Shown: positions 54,230 to 62,948, counted from the stretch's first letter. The stretch: 64,000 bases of DNA from Archangium lipolyticum (GCF_024623785.1 NZ_JANKBZ010000023.1:123219-187218); one strand, 5' to 3'. Translations and numbers: made by a program. Notes: generated by a model not told the origin, from the letters alone.

Positions 54230-54658
54230 ATGGACATACCCGACCGCGAGGCCCTGGGAGAGTTCGCACGGGAGCGTCACGTGCACTACGACGTCGAGCG
54301 CGAGGTGGTCGAAGGCGAGCAGCGCGAGGTCGTCGGATTCCGGGTCCGGCTCTTCGCCGCGCACGGCAAGTCGGGGCCGGGGACGCCGATGTGCCCGAAG
54401 TGCGTCGAGCTGATCCGCGAGCTGCAGTCGTTCGTGGAGCGGCTCGTCCGCACGGGCGAGGCGGCGAGCCGCACGGAGATAGTTCCCGCGACTCCGGCGC
54501 TGTACGAGTCCGCGGAGAGCCCGGACGAGGACGAGGTGGCGCTCACGGTACACGTCCGTTGCCAGTCACCCGAACACCGGCGGCCGGGGGCAGGCGAGGA
54601 CCTCTGCCTGCGCGACGTCCGGGAACGCCTGGAAGCGGTCGGCGTTCCCCGGCGCTGA
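54230..54658 (+). CDS. Uncharacterised small protein with paired cysteines
   Basis: 142 residues, soluble. MCPKCVELIREL near residue 53 has CxxC and a second pair follows as VRCQSPEHR and EDLCLRD, so four cysteines could bind zinc (inference). EREVVEGEQREVVGFRVRLF at the front is beta-rich. No family recognised. No clear ribosome site precedes ATG 54230, so the start is not secure. Codon usage is normal for the window. Confidence 0.6.
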   Translation: MDIPDREALGEFARERHVHYDVEREVVEGEQREVVGFRVRLFAAHGKSGPGTPMCPKCVELIRELQSFVERLVRTGEAASRTEIVPATPALYESAESPDEDEVALTVHVRCQSPEHRRPGAGEDLCLRDVRERLEAVGVPRR

Positions 54659-54765
54659 GGGTCTGATGTAGAACCATCAAGGTGGAAGTGACCCAGGCAC
54701 GGGGCGACTGCTGGCAAGCCGTCTGCCGGGGGACATGAAGACCACGACTCCACTCCAGTGAGCGA

Positions 54766-54797
54766 CGAGAGGGTCCCCTGTGAGGAGGACCCTCTCG
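54766..54797 (-). terminator. Strong hairpin terminator of the MDP-repeat protein gene
   Basis: Arms CGAGAGGGTCC (54766-54776) and GGACCCTCTCG (54787-54797) pair perfectly over 11 bases around a 10-base loop, three bases after the stop of the gene at 54800. Confidence 0.65.
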
Positions 54798-54799
54798 AA

Positions 54800-56137
54800 T
54801 CAGAGGGGCAGCATGTTGACGAGGTCCTTCACCTCCTGGGGAGCGGCATCGGTCTCACCCAGCGCGCCCGTGTAGGCGCCCAGCAGCGCGGAGGCGGGGT
54901 TGACCTTGCCAGTCCCCAGCGCCCCGAGGACTCCCTCGGCGGCCCCCTTCCAGGTCTTGACCATCCCACCCAGGCCCCCCTCGATGACGCCCTTGACGCC
55001 ACCCTCGGAGTTGCCAATCCCGGTCAGGACATTGCTGACGCCCGGCAGGAACCACAAGTGCTTGCCCGCCTCGCCGGCGAACCACTGGAAGTTGTCCTTG
55101 TTGCTCCCGTCCTTCTTGACGTGGGTGTCGGACGTGGTCGGCAGCCGGTGATCCGAGCCCAGGGAGGCGTAGCCCTTTTCGGCGAAGTCCTTGACCATTC
55201 CGGCCTCGGTGCCGTGCCGGGCGTCTCCATCCTTGGTGATGCCCTCGATGTTGCCGTCTCCCTTTCCGCCCTTGACCTTGCCCGTCCGCTCCCCACCGTC
55301 GGAAATCTTGGAGCTGTCGATGTACTCCAGCACCTTCGCCAGCCGGTAGACGGCATCGGGGTTCTGACGGGAATCCTTCAGGTCGAGCCTGGCATCCACG
55401 CCGGTCTGCTTGCACAACTCATTGAACTTGATGTCCTTCTGACGACCGAGCCTGGCCAGCGCGGGAGAATCTTTGACGATGTCCGCCGCCGAGCGGGTGT
55501 CCCCCCGCGGGCGCTTGTCCGTGGCCTGGGGAATGGGCGTCCCGTCCTCCGCGGTCGGCGCGGCGGCTTTGCTCGGGGGATTCTTGCTCACGGCCGAGGG
55601 GATGCTGGGAGGGATGGCCACGGTGGGGGCAAGGTCCCCGCCAAAGCCGGGGGGCATGCCGCCGGCCGAGAAGGGGTCCATCATCGGCGCACTGGCCAGC
55701 TCCGGTGGCAGGCCACCAGCGGCGGCGTATGGGTCCATCATCGGCGCACCAACGAAGCCCTGGTCCAGCAGACCCGCGGCCGCGTAGGGGTCCATCGCGG
55801 GCGCCATCAGCTGCGGCGCCATCATGCCGAGTGTGGAGGCGGCGTCGAGTCCGGCTCCGGCCAGCCCCGCGGCCCCCTGGGCGACCCCGCTGAAGGCATC
55901 ACCCACGCCACCCAACATCTTGCCCGGCCTGTTGAGCTTGGGGTTGTTCAGCCCGTTGAGCTCGAAGCTGTCCCGGTTGAAGCCCGGACCGTTCAGGCCC
56001 GGCTTGTTGCCGTTGATGTCGGGGCGCGGCGTGAACTGGGGCTTCACGTCCGGCTTGGGAGCGTTGGGCTTGAAATCCGGAATCTTGTTGCCGCCGCCCT
56101 TGAAGAGGTTGCTCGCACCACCGAGTTTGATGCCCAT
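54800..56137 (-). CDS. Myxobacterial protein with proline-rich N-terminus and APMMDPYAAAG repeats
   Basis: 445 residues, no family known to me. Residues 1-75 are rich in Pro, Asn and Lys (KPDVKPQFTPRPDINGNKPG). Near 100-185 three copies of AP(A/M)MDP(Y/F)(A/S)AAG lie about 20 residues apart. The middle (260-360) is charged with DLKDSRQNPDAVYRLAKVLEYI. The end (375-445) is glycine/alanine rich, GVKGVIEGGLGGMVKTWKGA. No signal peptide. Such layouts are seen in proteins exported by contact-dependent or phage-like systems, but nothing here proves it. CCGGAG precedes ATG 56137. Confidence 0.55.
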   Translation of the reverse strand: MGIKLGGASNLFKGGGNKIPDFKPNAPKPDVKPQFTPRPDINGNKPGLNGPGFNRDSFELNGLNNPKLNRPGKMLGGVGDAFSGVAQGAAGLAGAGLDAASTLGMMAPQLMAPAMDPYAAAGLLDQGFVGAPMMDPYAAAGGLPPELASAPMMDPFSAGGMPPGFGGDLAPTVAIPPSIPSAVSKNPPSKAAAPTAEDGTPIPQATDKRPRGDTRSAADIVKDSPALARLGRQKDIKFNELCKQTGVDARLDLKDSRQNPDAVYRLAKVLEYIDSSKISDGGERTGKVKGGKGDGNIEGITKDGDARHGTEAGMVKDFAEKGYASLGSDHRLPTTSDTHVKKDGSNKDNFQWFAGEAGKHLWFLPGVSNVLTGIGNSEGGVKGVIEGGLGGMVKTWKGAAEGVLGALGTGKVNPASALLGAYTGALGETDAAPQEVKDLVNMLPL

Positions 56138-56374
56138 GACGTGCTCCGGAAGAAAGCGGATGGAGAAGAGGAAGCCGAGATGGCGAAGCGTTAGTGCAGC
56201 GTGCGTGCCAGGCCTTGGTTCCTGGCCAGACGCTGTCTTCTCAAGGGATTGGGCCAAGGGGTGCGCGCCTCAGGGGGCCAGGCTGGTGACGAGGCTCACC
56301 AGGGGGAGGGTGGAGTCGAGTCACCACTGGTGAGCGGAGTCACCAGGGGGGAGGGGTGGAGCGGCTGTAGTGCG

Positions 56375-57271
56375 CTACGGCACCTGCAGCTCGCGCGGGA
56401 TGGAGGCGTGGAGCTCCAGGCGCTTTCCCGTGAGCGGATGCACGAAGCACAGCCGCTCCGCGTGCAGCAGGTAGCCGACATCCCCGAGCAGTCCTGGATG
56501 CTCGGCACGCGGCACGCCTCCGACGGTGTAGACGGGATCTCCTTCGAGCGGATGCCCGATGAAGGCCAGGTGGATTCGGATCTGCTGGGAGCGGCCCGTC
56601 TGGATGTCCACCTCGAAGAGGGTGCTCGCCGCGCGCCGCTGGAGCACGCGCGCCAGGCTGCGGGACGCCTTTCCGCCTGGAGTCGCCATGGGGACCATGC
56701 CCATGCCGGGATGCAACGCCTCGCCGATGGGCGCGGTGATCTCGTAGCGCTCCTGGGTGGCCACGTTGAGCGACAGGGCCCGGTAACGCTTCTCCACCTC
56801 GTGCTCGCGCCAGGCGCGGGACAGTTTCGCCGCCGCGTCGTGCGTGCGCGCGAAGAGCACGAGGCCCGAGGTGCCACGTCCCAGCCGATGCAGGGGGCTC
56901 GCCTCCGGGAAGCGCTCCCGCACGACGCTGAGCAGGGTGTTCACGAGGAACCCTCCGCCCGGCACCGTGGGCAGGCCGCCCGGCTTGATGACCGCCAGGA
57001 TCGCCGCGTCCTCGTGCACGAGCGAGTAGTCGCGCGGCGTCTCCTTTTCCTCCCAGGGCGGCCGGTTCCACACGAGCCACTGGCCGGCTTTCAGGAACTC
57101 CTCGCCCGTCGCGAGGACGTCATCCAACAGGACCTCTCCCCTCGCGAGCCGCTCCCGCCACACCGCCTCTGGAGAGTGCCGGTAGGCGTCGACCAGATAG
57201 GAGAGCGTGCTCGCTCCCCGTGCCCTCGCGCCCACTTGTTCGCGGTAGGCATAGCCCGTATTGAGTGCCAT
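56375..57271 (-). CDS. RluA-family pseudouridine synthase with altered catalytic motif
   Basis: 298 residues of the RluA fold: an N-terminal S4-like part, [45 protein letters not shown], and [19 protein letters not shown] near the end. In RluA enzymes the motif is HRLDxxTSG and the Asp is catalytic; here it reads HRLG (codon GGA on the minus strand, seen in the sequence). Unless another Asp takes over, the synthase is inactive or acts differently. ATG 57271 follows GGAGGG. Confidence 0.82.
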   Translation of the reverse strand: MALNTGYAYREQVGARARGASTLSYLVDAYRHSPEAVWRERLARGEVLLDDVLATGEEFLKAGQWLVWNRPPWEEKETPRDYSLVHEDAAILAVIKPGGLPTVPGGGFLVNTLLSVVRERFPEASPLHRLGRGTSGLVLFARTHDAAAKLSRAWREHEVEKRYRALSLNVATQERYEITAPIGEALHPGMGMVPMATPGGKASRSLARVLQRRAASTLFEVDIQTGRSQQIRIHLAFIGHPLEGDPVYTVGGVPRAEHPGLLGDVGYLLHAERLCFVHPLTGKRLELHASIPRELQVP

Positions 57272-57275
57272 ACCG

Positions 57276-57452
57276 CTACCCTCCCTCGAAGAGGTCGCTC
57301 TTCCGGGAGGTTCGTTCCGTCCGGGCGTCCATCTGGGGGACGAGCCCCTGGTCCCCGAGCACGCGTCCGAGCGGCGCGCCGCACCCGGTGTCCAGTTGCG
57401 CGATCGGCGCGCTGAGACCCATCCACTCGGCTCCTGCTCGCAACACCGTCAC
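57276..57452 (-). CDS. Possible 58-codon ORF coupled to the RluA-type gene
   Basis: A frame with strong GC bias at third positions starts at GTG 57452 ([16 protein letters not shown]...) and ends TAG, four bases before the ATG of the RluA-type gene, which uses its GGAGGG end as ribosome site. The fold is not recognised: [19 protein letters not shown] is its centre. Upstream a stop interrupts the same frame, so it could be a remnant of a longer gene rather than a functional peptide. Confidence 0.35.
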   Translation of the reverse strand: MTVLRAGAEWMGLSAPIAQLDTGCGAPLGRVLGDQGLVPQMDARTERTSRKSDLFEGG

Positions 57453-57544
57453 CTCTCATCGCTCGGGGGCTTGAACCGCGCACGGGTCCTCCAGGCGCAA
57501 CATGCGCTCTGTTCCGTCCGAGGTCCATCCAGATGATGGAGACG

Positions 57545-58264
57545 CTACCGGAGCGCGCGCTCCAGGTCATCCGCGGCCCCCAGCTCTGCCTGGAAGCGCT
57601 GGCGTTCCTCGGGGGACAGGGGGACCTTCTGGAGCTCCGCGCGCAGGGCGCGGGCGCGTGCCTCGTCCCCCAGGGCCACCGCCAGCTCGGCGCGGGCCGC
57701 CAGGGCGCGGGCACGGTCGACAGGAGGGGCGGGCTCGTTCCGGGCGAGCGCCACGTCGAGGACCTTCGCCGCCGCGGCGTCGTCCGTCTTGAAGTCCCGC
57801 AGGCGGGCGGCCGCGGCCACCGCCTTCGCCAGCCGGGAGTCGGACTCCTTCCAGGGCGGATACTCCTCACCGCGGCTGGCTCCGGCCTTCTCGCGCCGCA
57901 CGAAGATGATCGAGTTGCCGTTCAGGTCGACCAGGGTGAACCGGCCCTGGCCCGGCTTCATCCGCGTGAGGCGGGGAATGCCGGACACGGGCAGCTTGCC
58001 ACGCGCGCGGCGCAGGGCCTTGGCGAAGGTCGTGTGCAGGGGCTCCACCTCCGGCATCACCACCAGGCACGTGCTGTGGCAGGACGCGGGCTCCAGCCCC
58101 TTGAGGCCGTAGAAGTGCAGCTCGAAGTCCTGGCGGCGCACCACGGCGTATGGGTTGGGGGCGGTCTGCCGGTATGTCACCTCGAAGTCCAGGGCCCGGT
58201 AGAAGTCCAACGTCTCGTCCAGCGAGACACAGGGGAGGAGGGGAATCGTCGACGTGCCGCTCAT
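57545..58264 (-). CDS. VOC-family protein with a C-terminal helical extension
   Basis: 239 residues. The first 125 are a glyoxalase/bleomycin-resistance module (PLLPCVSLDETLDFYRALDFEVTYRQ, DFELHFYGL, GRFTLVDLNGNSIIFVRRE). The rest is an Ala/Arg-rich helical tail (SDSRLAKAVAAAARLRDF) like a small TPR-type extension. Its ATG overlaps the stop of the MarR gene (ATGA), so the two are translated together and the VOC protein probably acts in a resistance or detoxification response controlled by MarR (inference). Confidence 0.82.
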   Translation of the reverse strand: MSGTSTIPLLPCVSLDETLDFYRALDFEVTYRQTAPNPYAVVRRQDFELHFYGLKGLEPASCHSTCLVVMPEVEPLHTTFAKALRRARGKLPVSGIPRLTRMKPGQGRFTLVDLNGNSIIFVRREKAGASRGEEYPPWKESDSRLAKAVAAAARLRDFKTDDAAAAKVLDVALARNEPAPPVDRARALAARAELAVALGDEARARALRAELQKVPLSPEERQRFQAELGAADDLERALR

Positions 58265-58743
58265 CGGGTACCTCCACTTCGGTTATCGGTGGTGGGCGCC
58301 GCGGCCTCTTCGAGGCACTGCCGCACCTGGCGCAGGCCTTCCGCCACGGCCCGCAGCGTCTTCGCGTCCAGCTTCGTCGCGAGCTGGTTGGCCCAGGCGG
58401 CCTGGCGAGCCTCCACCTTGCGGAGCGCCTCGCGGCCCCGGGGAGTCATCGTGATGAGCTTCGCGCGGCGGTGGTGCGGGTTCTCCGTGTATTCGATGAA
58501 GCCATCCCGCTCCAACGCGTCGGCGGTCTGCTGCACGCTCTGACGGGCGAGCCCCATGATGCGCGCCACGTTCGCCACCGGCGCCGGCTCGTGGTCCACC
58601 ACGCCCAGCACCTGCCAGCGCGCACTGCTGAGCCCCAGGGGCTCCGTCAGCGCGTCTCCCGCCTCCAGCGCCAGACCGTTGATGCGGAAGACCTCCAGCA
58701 CCACTTCCGTGAAGACCTCGCCTGCCACCGTGAGCTTCGACAT
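58261..58743 (-). CDS. MarR-family transcriptional regulator
   Basis: 160 residues. The winged helix-turn-helix is VARIMGLARQSVQQTADALERDGFIEYTENPHHRRAKL, with LTEPLGLSSARWQVLGVV before it and long dimer helices at both ends. Such proteins repress their own operon and leave DNA on binding phenolic or other ligands. First gene of the marR/VOC unit. A repeated word ATGGACAGGG at 58742 and 58761 and a TTGACA box at 58774-58779 suggest the operator and promoter sit right over the start codon, and the mRNA may be leaderless. Confidence 0.88.
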   Translation of the reverse strand: MSKLTVAGEVFTEVVLEVFRINGLALEAGDALTEPLGLSSARWQVLGVVDHEPAPVANVARIMGLARQSVQQTADALERDGFIEYTENPHHRRAKLITMTPRGREALRKVEARQAAWANQLATKLDAKTLRAVAEGLRQVRQCLEEAAAPTTDNRSGGTR

Positions 58744-58779
58744 GGACAGGGATCTGCCAAATGGACAGGGGGCTGTCAA
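58742..58779 (-). promoter_or_regulatory. Candidate promoter and operator of the marR operon
   Basis: On the minus strand TTGACA (58779-58774) is followed 17 bases later by CAGATC as a weak -10, so transcription would start almost at the ATG. Two identical ten-base words ATGGACAGGG lie 19 bases apart, about two helical turns, suited to a repressor dimer pair. Confidence 0.45.
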
Positions 58780-59276
58780 TATGGGCGCGTGCGTGCCCTC
58801 GGATGCGCGTCACCCGTGGTCCTGGCAGTTGCCGGGACGGGCCGCGGATCAAGACATTCTGGGACGCGTCGGGGTGCCCGAGCTGCGAGAGGATGTCCCG
58901 CACGGCCGCCGCGCCGCTCGGCCCCTTTGATGCTGCCTTGAGTGCAGCGAGCATCGCAGCGAGCTCCGAGGAGGTGACAACGACGGCGTTCGCCCAGTCC
59001 CGGGCCGCACGCTCGATGCGCGGCGAGCCCTCACGGACGAGCGCAAGCGCCTCGAAGGCCGCCTTCGTGCGGGGCAGCGGCGCACCCGGTGCGAGCTTGA
59101 ACGCATCGTCGACGCTGCGTGGCAAGACGTTCGGGAGTTGAGGCGGGCGCGCATCGCCGCCCTGGCCCGGCGCATGCCGCGATGCCTCGCCGGAGGAGTG
59201 CGAGGCTCCCTCGAATGGGGGGTGCTGCCGGCGGTGGGGCCGTTCAGAATTCGGCTTCCACTCAGAGGGCGACATC
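58744..59276. other. 533 bases between marR and ridA holding a minus-strand gene remnant
   Basis: Apart from the marR promoter at the left end, the only coding-like content is a frame on the minus strand, listed separately, whose start abuts the ridA start. No intact gene. Confidence 0.4.
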
Positions 59277-59278
59277 AT
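58850..59278 (-). pseudogene. Gene remnant upstream of and opposite to ridA
   Basis: A minus-strand frame from 59278 gives PPQLPNVLPRSVDDAFKLAP and TKAAFEALALVREGSPR, then RDWANAVVVTSSELAAML, with strong codon bias up to about 58850, after which bias changes and the frame runs over into the marR gene. It may be the front part of a lost gene. Family unknown. Its ATG overlaps the ridA start in the opposite direction. Confidence 0.35.
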
Positions 59279-59720
59279 GAGCAGCTCGAATCGAAAGACC
59301 GCCAGCTTCGGGGTTCCTTGGGAAAAGGCGTATGGCTACGTGCAGGCCGTACGCTTGAACAACACCATCTACGTCTCCGGCCAGCTTTCGCACACCCCGC
59401 AGGGCGAGCTCGTCGCTCCGGCAGCGCTGGGCGCGGACGGCAAGCCCGCGGACTTCTCGACCATGGAAGCGCAGATGAAGCGCACCTACGAGAATGCCGA
59501 GGTGCTGCTGGCCGAACTGGGCGCGACCATGGCGGACGTGGTGGAAGAAACGCTGTTCGTGCTCGACGTTCCGTCTGCCTTCGCAGCCAGTTCGAAGGTG
59601 CGGCCGCTGGTCTACAAGCAGGCGGTGCCGCAGGTTGCCAGCAATCTGATCGGCGTGTCTGCCTTGGCCTTCCCCGAGCAGCTGATCGAGATTGCATTCA
59701 GGGCGGAAGTCCAGGGCTGA
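59277..59720 (+). CDS. RidA-family protein
   Basis: 147 residues of the RidA/YjgF type. NNTIYVSGQLSHTP, EAQMKRTYENAEVLL and the C-terminal FPEQLIEIAFRAEV are conserved, though VSGQ... lacks a clear central Arg motif so the enzyme could be a distant YjgF relative. RidA proteins hydrolyse reactive enamines and imines. Its codon choice is slightly different from the neighbours and it sits among gene debris, suggesting acquired DNA. Weak ribosome site. Confidence 0.8.
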   Translation: MSSSNRKTASFGVPWEKAYGYVQAVRLNNTIYVSGQLSHTPQGELVAPAALGADGKPADFSTMEAQMKRTYENAEVLLAELGATMADVVEETLFVLDVPSAFAASSKVRPLVYKQAVPQVASNLIGVSALAFPEQLIEIAFRAEVQG

Positions 59721-59757
59721 GCCCGGCCGCGCGCTCGCATCGGCGAGCCGTTGCCGG

Positions 59758-59975
59758 CTACGCCGAAGCGCCCAGCGACGCCTGTGCCAGATGGGCGAGC
59801 TGGCGTGCGGCGACGATCAGCCCGTCGATGACGAACTCGCCCACGTGTTCATCGTCTTCGGCGGCATGGCGCGATCGTTCGGCGGCATGCAGCAGGTCCA
59901 GCACCACGCTCAGCCCGCGCAGCGAGCGGCTGAGCGCCGCCAGGTCGCAAGGCGTGGTGAACGAATCGCGGGCGC
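59758..59975 (-). pseudogene. Remnant of an unrecognised helical protein
   Basis: On the minus strand DLAALSRSLRGLSVVLDLLH and then GEFVIDGLIVAARQLAHLA, with good codon bias, end at TAG 59760-59758. It looks like the helical carboxy end of a small protein. The front is missing; at about 59985 it meets the remnant of a helicase gene. Confidence 0.45.
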
Positions 59976-59985
59976 GGGTCCAAGT

Positions 59986-60189
59986 CTAGCGCAGCGCCGC
60001 GAGGGCCGCGCCGACCTTCGCCACTGTCACCGACACGGGCGTCGTCACCTCCGGGGCGAAGATGGCCACGCGGAGCTCCTCGAAGGCCCACCGCAGCTCC
60101 CGCGCCGCCTCCTGGTCACGCACGGTGGCGCGCCTGGCGAGGAAGGTCTCCCACAGGGGGGTGAAGGGCTCGGCCTTCCCTGCGTCCAT
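59986..60189 (-). pseudogene. C-terminal fragment of a HrpA-type RNA helicase gene
   Basis: The minus strand encodes ELRWAFEELRVAIFAPEVTT with PVSVTVAKVGAALAAL at the end, the typical extreme C-terminus of HrpA-like DEAH helicases (the family end has RW..EE.RVSLFAQE...PVS). The whole helicase core is missing. It is cut at 60189, where a different fragment starts on the plus strand. Confidence 0.55.
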
Positions 60190-60405
60190 TCATACGGCAA
60201 CGAGCACACCACAACCCTCTACTATGGGCAGCCGGGCCGCCATCCGCCGGGGTCCTCCGTCAAGATCCTGTACAACCGGTACGACCCGGCCCGTACCTCG
60301 CGTTACGGGTTCGCGGATCAGCTCTGGGTCATGCCGGGCGCCTTTCTGTTCATCGGCGCCCTTTGGCTGACCGGCGCGTTCGTGCTCCGAAAACGCGGCT
60401 ACTGA
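60187..60405 (+). pseudogene. C-terminal remnant of a DUF3592-type membrane protein
   Basis: The frame reads VKILYNRYDPARTSRYGFADQ then one membrane helix (PGAFLFIGALWLTGAFVL) and ends KRGY. A Tyr-Asp-Pro before a last helix is typical for DUF3592. The first helix and loop are missing. It starts at the junction with the helicase remnant. Confidence 0.5.
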
Positions 60406-60775
60406 TACCGGGGAGGGGCGGGTGGGGGAGGGCGGGTGGGAGTACCGGCGGAGGCGGCCGGAGGGGACGGTATGGTCAGGGCGAACGGGCCACGACACGG
60501 CTGCACTACAAGGGCTCCTGGAAGCCAGACGCCGGGGTGCTTCCCTCCCCTGCCTGGCGCAAGGCCAGGTGCTGAGCGAGGTGGCAGACTTGGGCCCTGT
60601 CTCCGAACGAGCCATGCCGTGCAGGACAGCTCCCGTCATGAACCCACTCCAGGTCCTGGCGGGGCATGCGCCCCTCGCCTGGTCGTCGCCCTATTCCAGG
60701 AGGAAGAGCCCGCCCCCCGCGCACTATCATCCCGGACCCCGCGCGAGCCCTCCTCTCGACTGTTTCCCCACAACC
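60406..60775. other. Intergenic region of 370 bases, no gene seen
   Basis: It follows the DUF3592 remnant and precedes the kinase gene. The kinase frame is open back to 60422, but the upstream 118 codons have no family resemblance. No hairpin or repeat recognised. Confidence 0.4.
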
Positions 60776-62701
60776 ATGGCGAACTTTTCCACCTTCGAGA
60801 TGTCTCCGTTCGTTCCCACGCCTCCCGAACCTTCTCGACAGACCTCCACGCCCCGCGGGCGCCGTCCCTGGCTCATGGCACGACTGGACTCCCTGCTCTC
60901 GGAGTCCCTGCGGAATGCCACGCCCACGGACCTCGTCCGTCACCGGCTCATGGTCGGGGCCGCCTGCATCCTCTTGCTGATCAACTCCCTGTTCCTGCTG
61001 TGGTCCATCGCCCAGAGCGATCTCCCGCACGGGGTCATGGCCATCGTCGCCGGCCTGGGCTACCTGGTGACACTTCTGCTGGCACACAGGACCACCACGT
61101 CCACCCCGCCCGCCATGCTCCTGTTGGTGACCATGAGCATCGGGCTGGTGGGTTCCAGCTTCATGGACAAGAATCCTGTCGGTGGCGCGCATGCCATCAA
61201 CATGATGCTGCCCGCCCTCGCGGTGTACCTGGTGGGGCCACGCATGGGGCTGTCCATCACCCTCTTGTTGTTCGCGGCCCTGGGGTTTGCCCATCCGTTC
61301 TACCGAGCGGACATCGGCATCGACCCCGGCACCATCACCCTCGAGTTCATCTGGTTCATCCACATCTTCGCGGGCATCGCCTTCGTGGGGGCCTGGGGCC
61401 TGGGCGCACTGCACAGCACCGCGCGCGAGGCGGCGCAGACCTCGCTCGAGCGGACGCTCAAGGAGTTGCGGGAGAGCGAGAGCAAACTCAACAGCGTCAT
61501 CGAGAGCACCGACGATCTCGTGCTCTCGCTGGACCGTGAGGGACGCCTGATCACCGTGAACGCGGGCGCCAAGCGCGTCTACCTCGAGCGCGCTGGCATC
61601 GTGCTCGAGCCGGGACAGCTGCTCTTCCATCATGACAAACCAGAGGAGCGCAAGGCCTGGGAGGCACGCCTCGCCCAGGTGCTCCAAGGCCAGCGCCTGC
61701 GCCTGGAGCAGATGTATGAGGAGGGAGGTCCCCGCCTCGTATTGGACGTCAGCATGCATCCCATTACCGGCGAAGACGGCCGGGTGGTGGGGGTGACACT
61801 CTTCAGCCGCGACGTCACCGCCCGCCGGGAAGCCGAAGCCCGGCTGGGGGAGATGCACCGCACCCTGGTGGACGTCTCGCGGCAGGCGGGCATGGCCGAG
61901 GTCGCCACGGGTGTGCTCCACAACGTGGGCAACACCCTCAACAGCGTCAACATCTCCACCAACCTCGTCACCGACCGGCTCCGCCAATCACGCGTCTCGG
62001 GCCTGGCCAGGGCCGCCCAGCTGCTGCGTGAGCACACCACGGACATGGCCTCATTCCTCACCGCGGATCCCCAGGGCCAGAAGCTGCCGGCCTATCTCAT
62101 CGCCGTGTCCGACCAGCTCCAGGAAGAGCGGGATGCCCTGCTCCAGGAGATGCGCTCGCTGGGCGAGAGTGTCGAGCACATCAAATCCATCGTCAGCATG
62201 CAGCAGAAGCACGCGAGGGCCGCGGGGGCCGTGGAGCAGGTGGTGGTGCCGCAGCTCATCGACGAGGCGCTGCGCCTGCACGCCGTCTCCTTCGAGCGCC
62301 TGGGCATCCGCATCGAGCGCGAATACGCCAAGGTGCCTCCCGTCTACGTCGACCGGCACAAGCTGCTGCAAATCCTCATCAACCTGCTGAGCAACGCGAA
62401 GCAAGCGCTGGTGGACAGCCCGCAACAAGACAAGCGGCTGGGAATCCACGTGAGGCGAGCGCCCGAGGAAGGCTTTCTGCTCATCGAGGTGGTGGACAAT
62501 GGCGTTGGCATCGCGCCGGAGAACCTGGCGCGGATGTTCACCCAGGGCTTCACCACCAAGAAAACGGGACACGGCTTCGGCCTGCACATCAGCGCCCTGG
62601 CCGCCGCCGAACTGGAGGGACGGCTGACCTGCTCCAGCCCTGGCCCCGAGCAGGGCGCCACCTTCACGCTCGAGTTGCCGATCGGCGTTGGGGAGCAGTA
62701 G
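60776..62701 (+). CDS. Membrane sensor kinase with VLHNVGN-type histidine box
   Basis: 641 residues. Six membrane helices at about 60-220 form the sensor, then a coiled segment (TAREAAQTSLERTLKELRESE), a PAS domain (LNSVIESTDDLVLSLDREGRL), a dimerisation region with the histidine box GVLHNVGNTLNSVN (H382), and an HATPase domain (INLLSNAKQAL, DNGVGIAPENLARMFTQGFTTK, GHGFGLHISALAA). The VLHNVGN box is a variant common in myxobacterial kinases. No response regulator adjoins it. ATG 60776 is chosen since the upstream frame is not conserved; no clear ribosome site. Confidence 0.87.
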   Translation: MANFSTFEMSPFVPTPPEPSRQTSTPRGRRPWLMARLDSLLSESLRNATPTDLVRHRLMVGAACILLLINSLFLLWSIAQSDLPHGVMAIVAGLGYLVTLLLAHRTTTSTPPAMLLLVTMSIGLVGSSFMDKNPVGGAHAINMMLPALAVYLVGPRMGLSITLLLFAALGFAHPFYRADIGIDPGTITLEFIWFIHIFAGIAFVGAWGLGALHSTAREAAQTSLERTLKELRESESKLNSVIESTDDLVLSLDREGRLITVNAGAKRVYLERAGIVLEPGQLLFHHDKPEERKAWEARLAQVLQGQRLRLEQMYEEGGPRLVLDVSMHPITGEDGRVVGVTLFSRDVTARREAEARLGEMHRTLVDVSRQAGMAEVATGVLHNVGNTLNSVNISTNLVTDRLRQSRVSGLARAAQLLREHTTDMASFLTADPQGQKLPAYLIAVSDQLQEERDALLQEMRSLGESVEHIKSIVSMQQKHARAAGAVEQVVVPQLIDEALRLHAVSFERLGIRIEREYAKVPPVYVDRHKLLQILINLLSNAKQALVDSPQQDKRLGIHVRRAPEEGFLLIEVVDNGVGIAPENLARMFTQGFTTKKTGHGFGLHISALAAAELEGRLTCSSPGPEQGATFTLELPIGVGEQ

Positions 62702-62864
62702 CCGGGCGCACGGGAGGGGGGCGGACAGCGGGTGTTTCATAGCACCGCCCCCGGGCGTCTCCAGGGCCCTTGACGCACCTCGCTCATCGCACTCGCAACG
62801 CTCGTCACATGGGCAATCGCTGTTGAAGGTACACGCGCTCCGCGAGCCTCCGTCCTCCTGCGTG

Positions 62865-62948
62865 CTAGCTACCACCAGCGTCGGCCCCGGCATCCGGCCT
62901 GGAAGACCCTCCCCCGCAGCCCGCGAGCACCACGACTCCCACCACCAC
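62865..62948 (-). CDS. Possible 27-codon lipoprotein-like mini-ORF
   Basis: A frame from GTG 62948 reads VVVGVVVLAGCGGGSS with a lipobox-like LAGC, and ends in an Ala/Gly/Asp-rich tail. It begins 17 bases after the frameshifted end of the cyclic-nucleotide-binding pseudogene. It lacks basic residues at the start and a ribosome site, so it is more likely a remnant of a lipoprotein gene than a real small protein. Confidence 0.3.
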   Translation of the reverse strand: MVVGVVVLAGCGGGSSRPDAGADAGGS

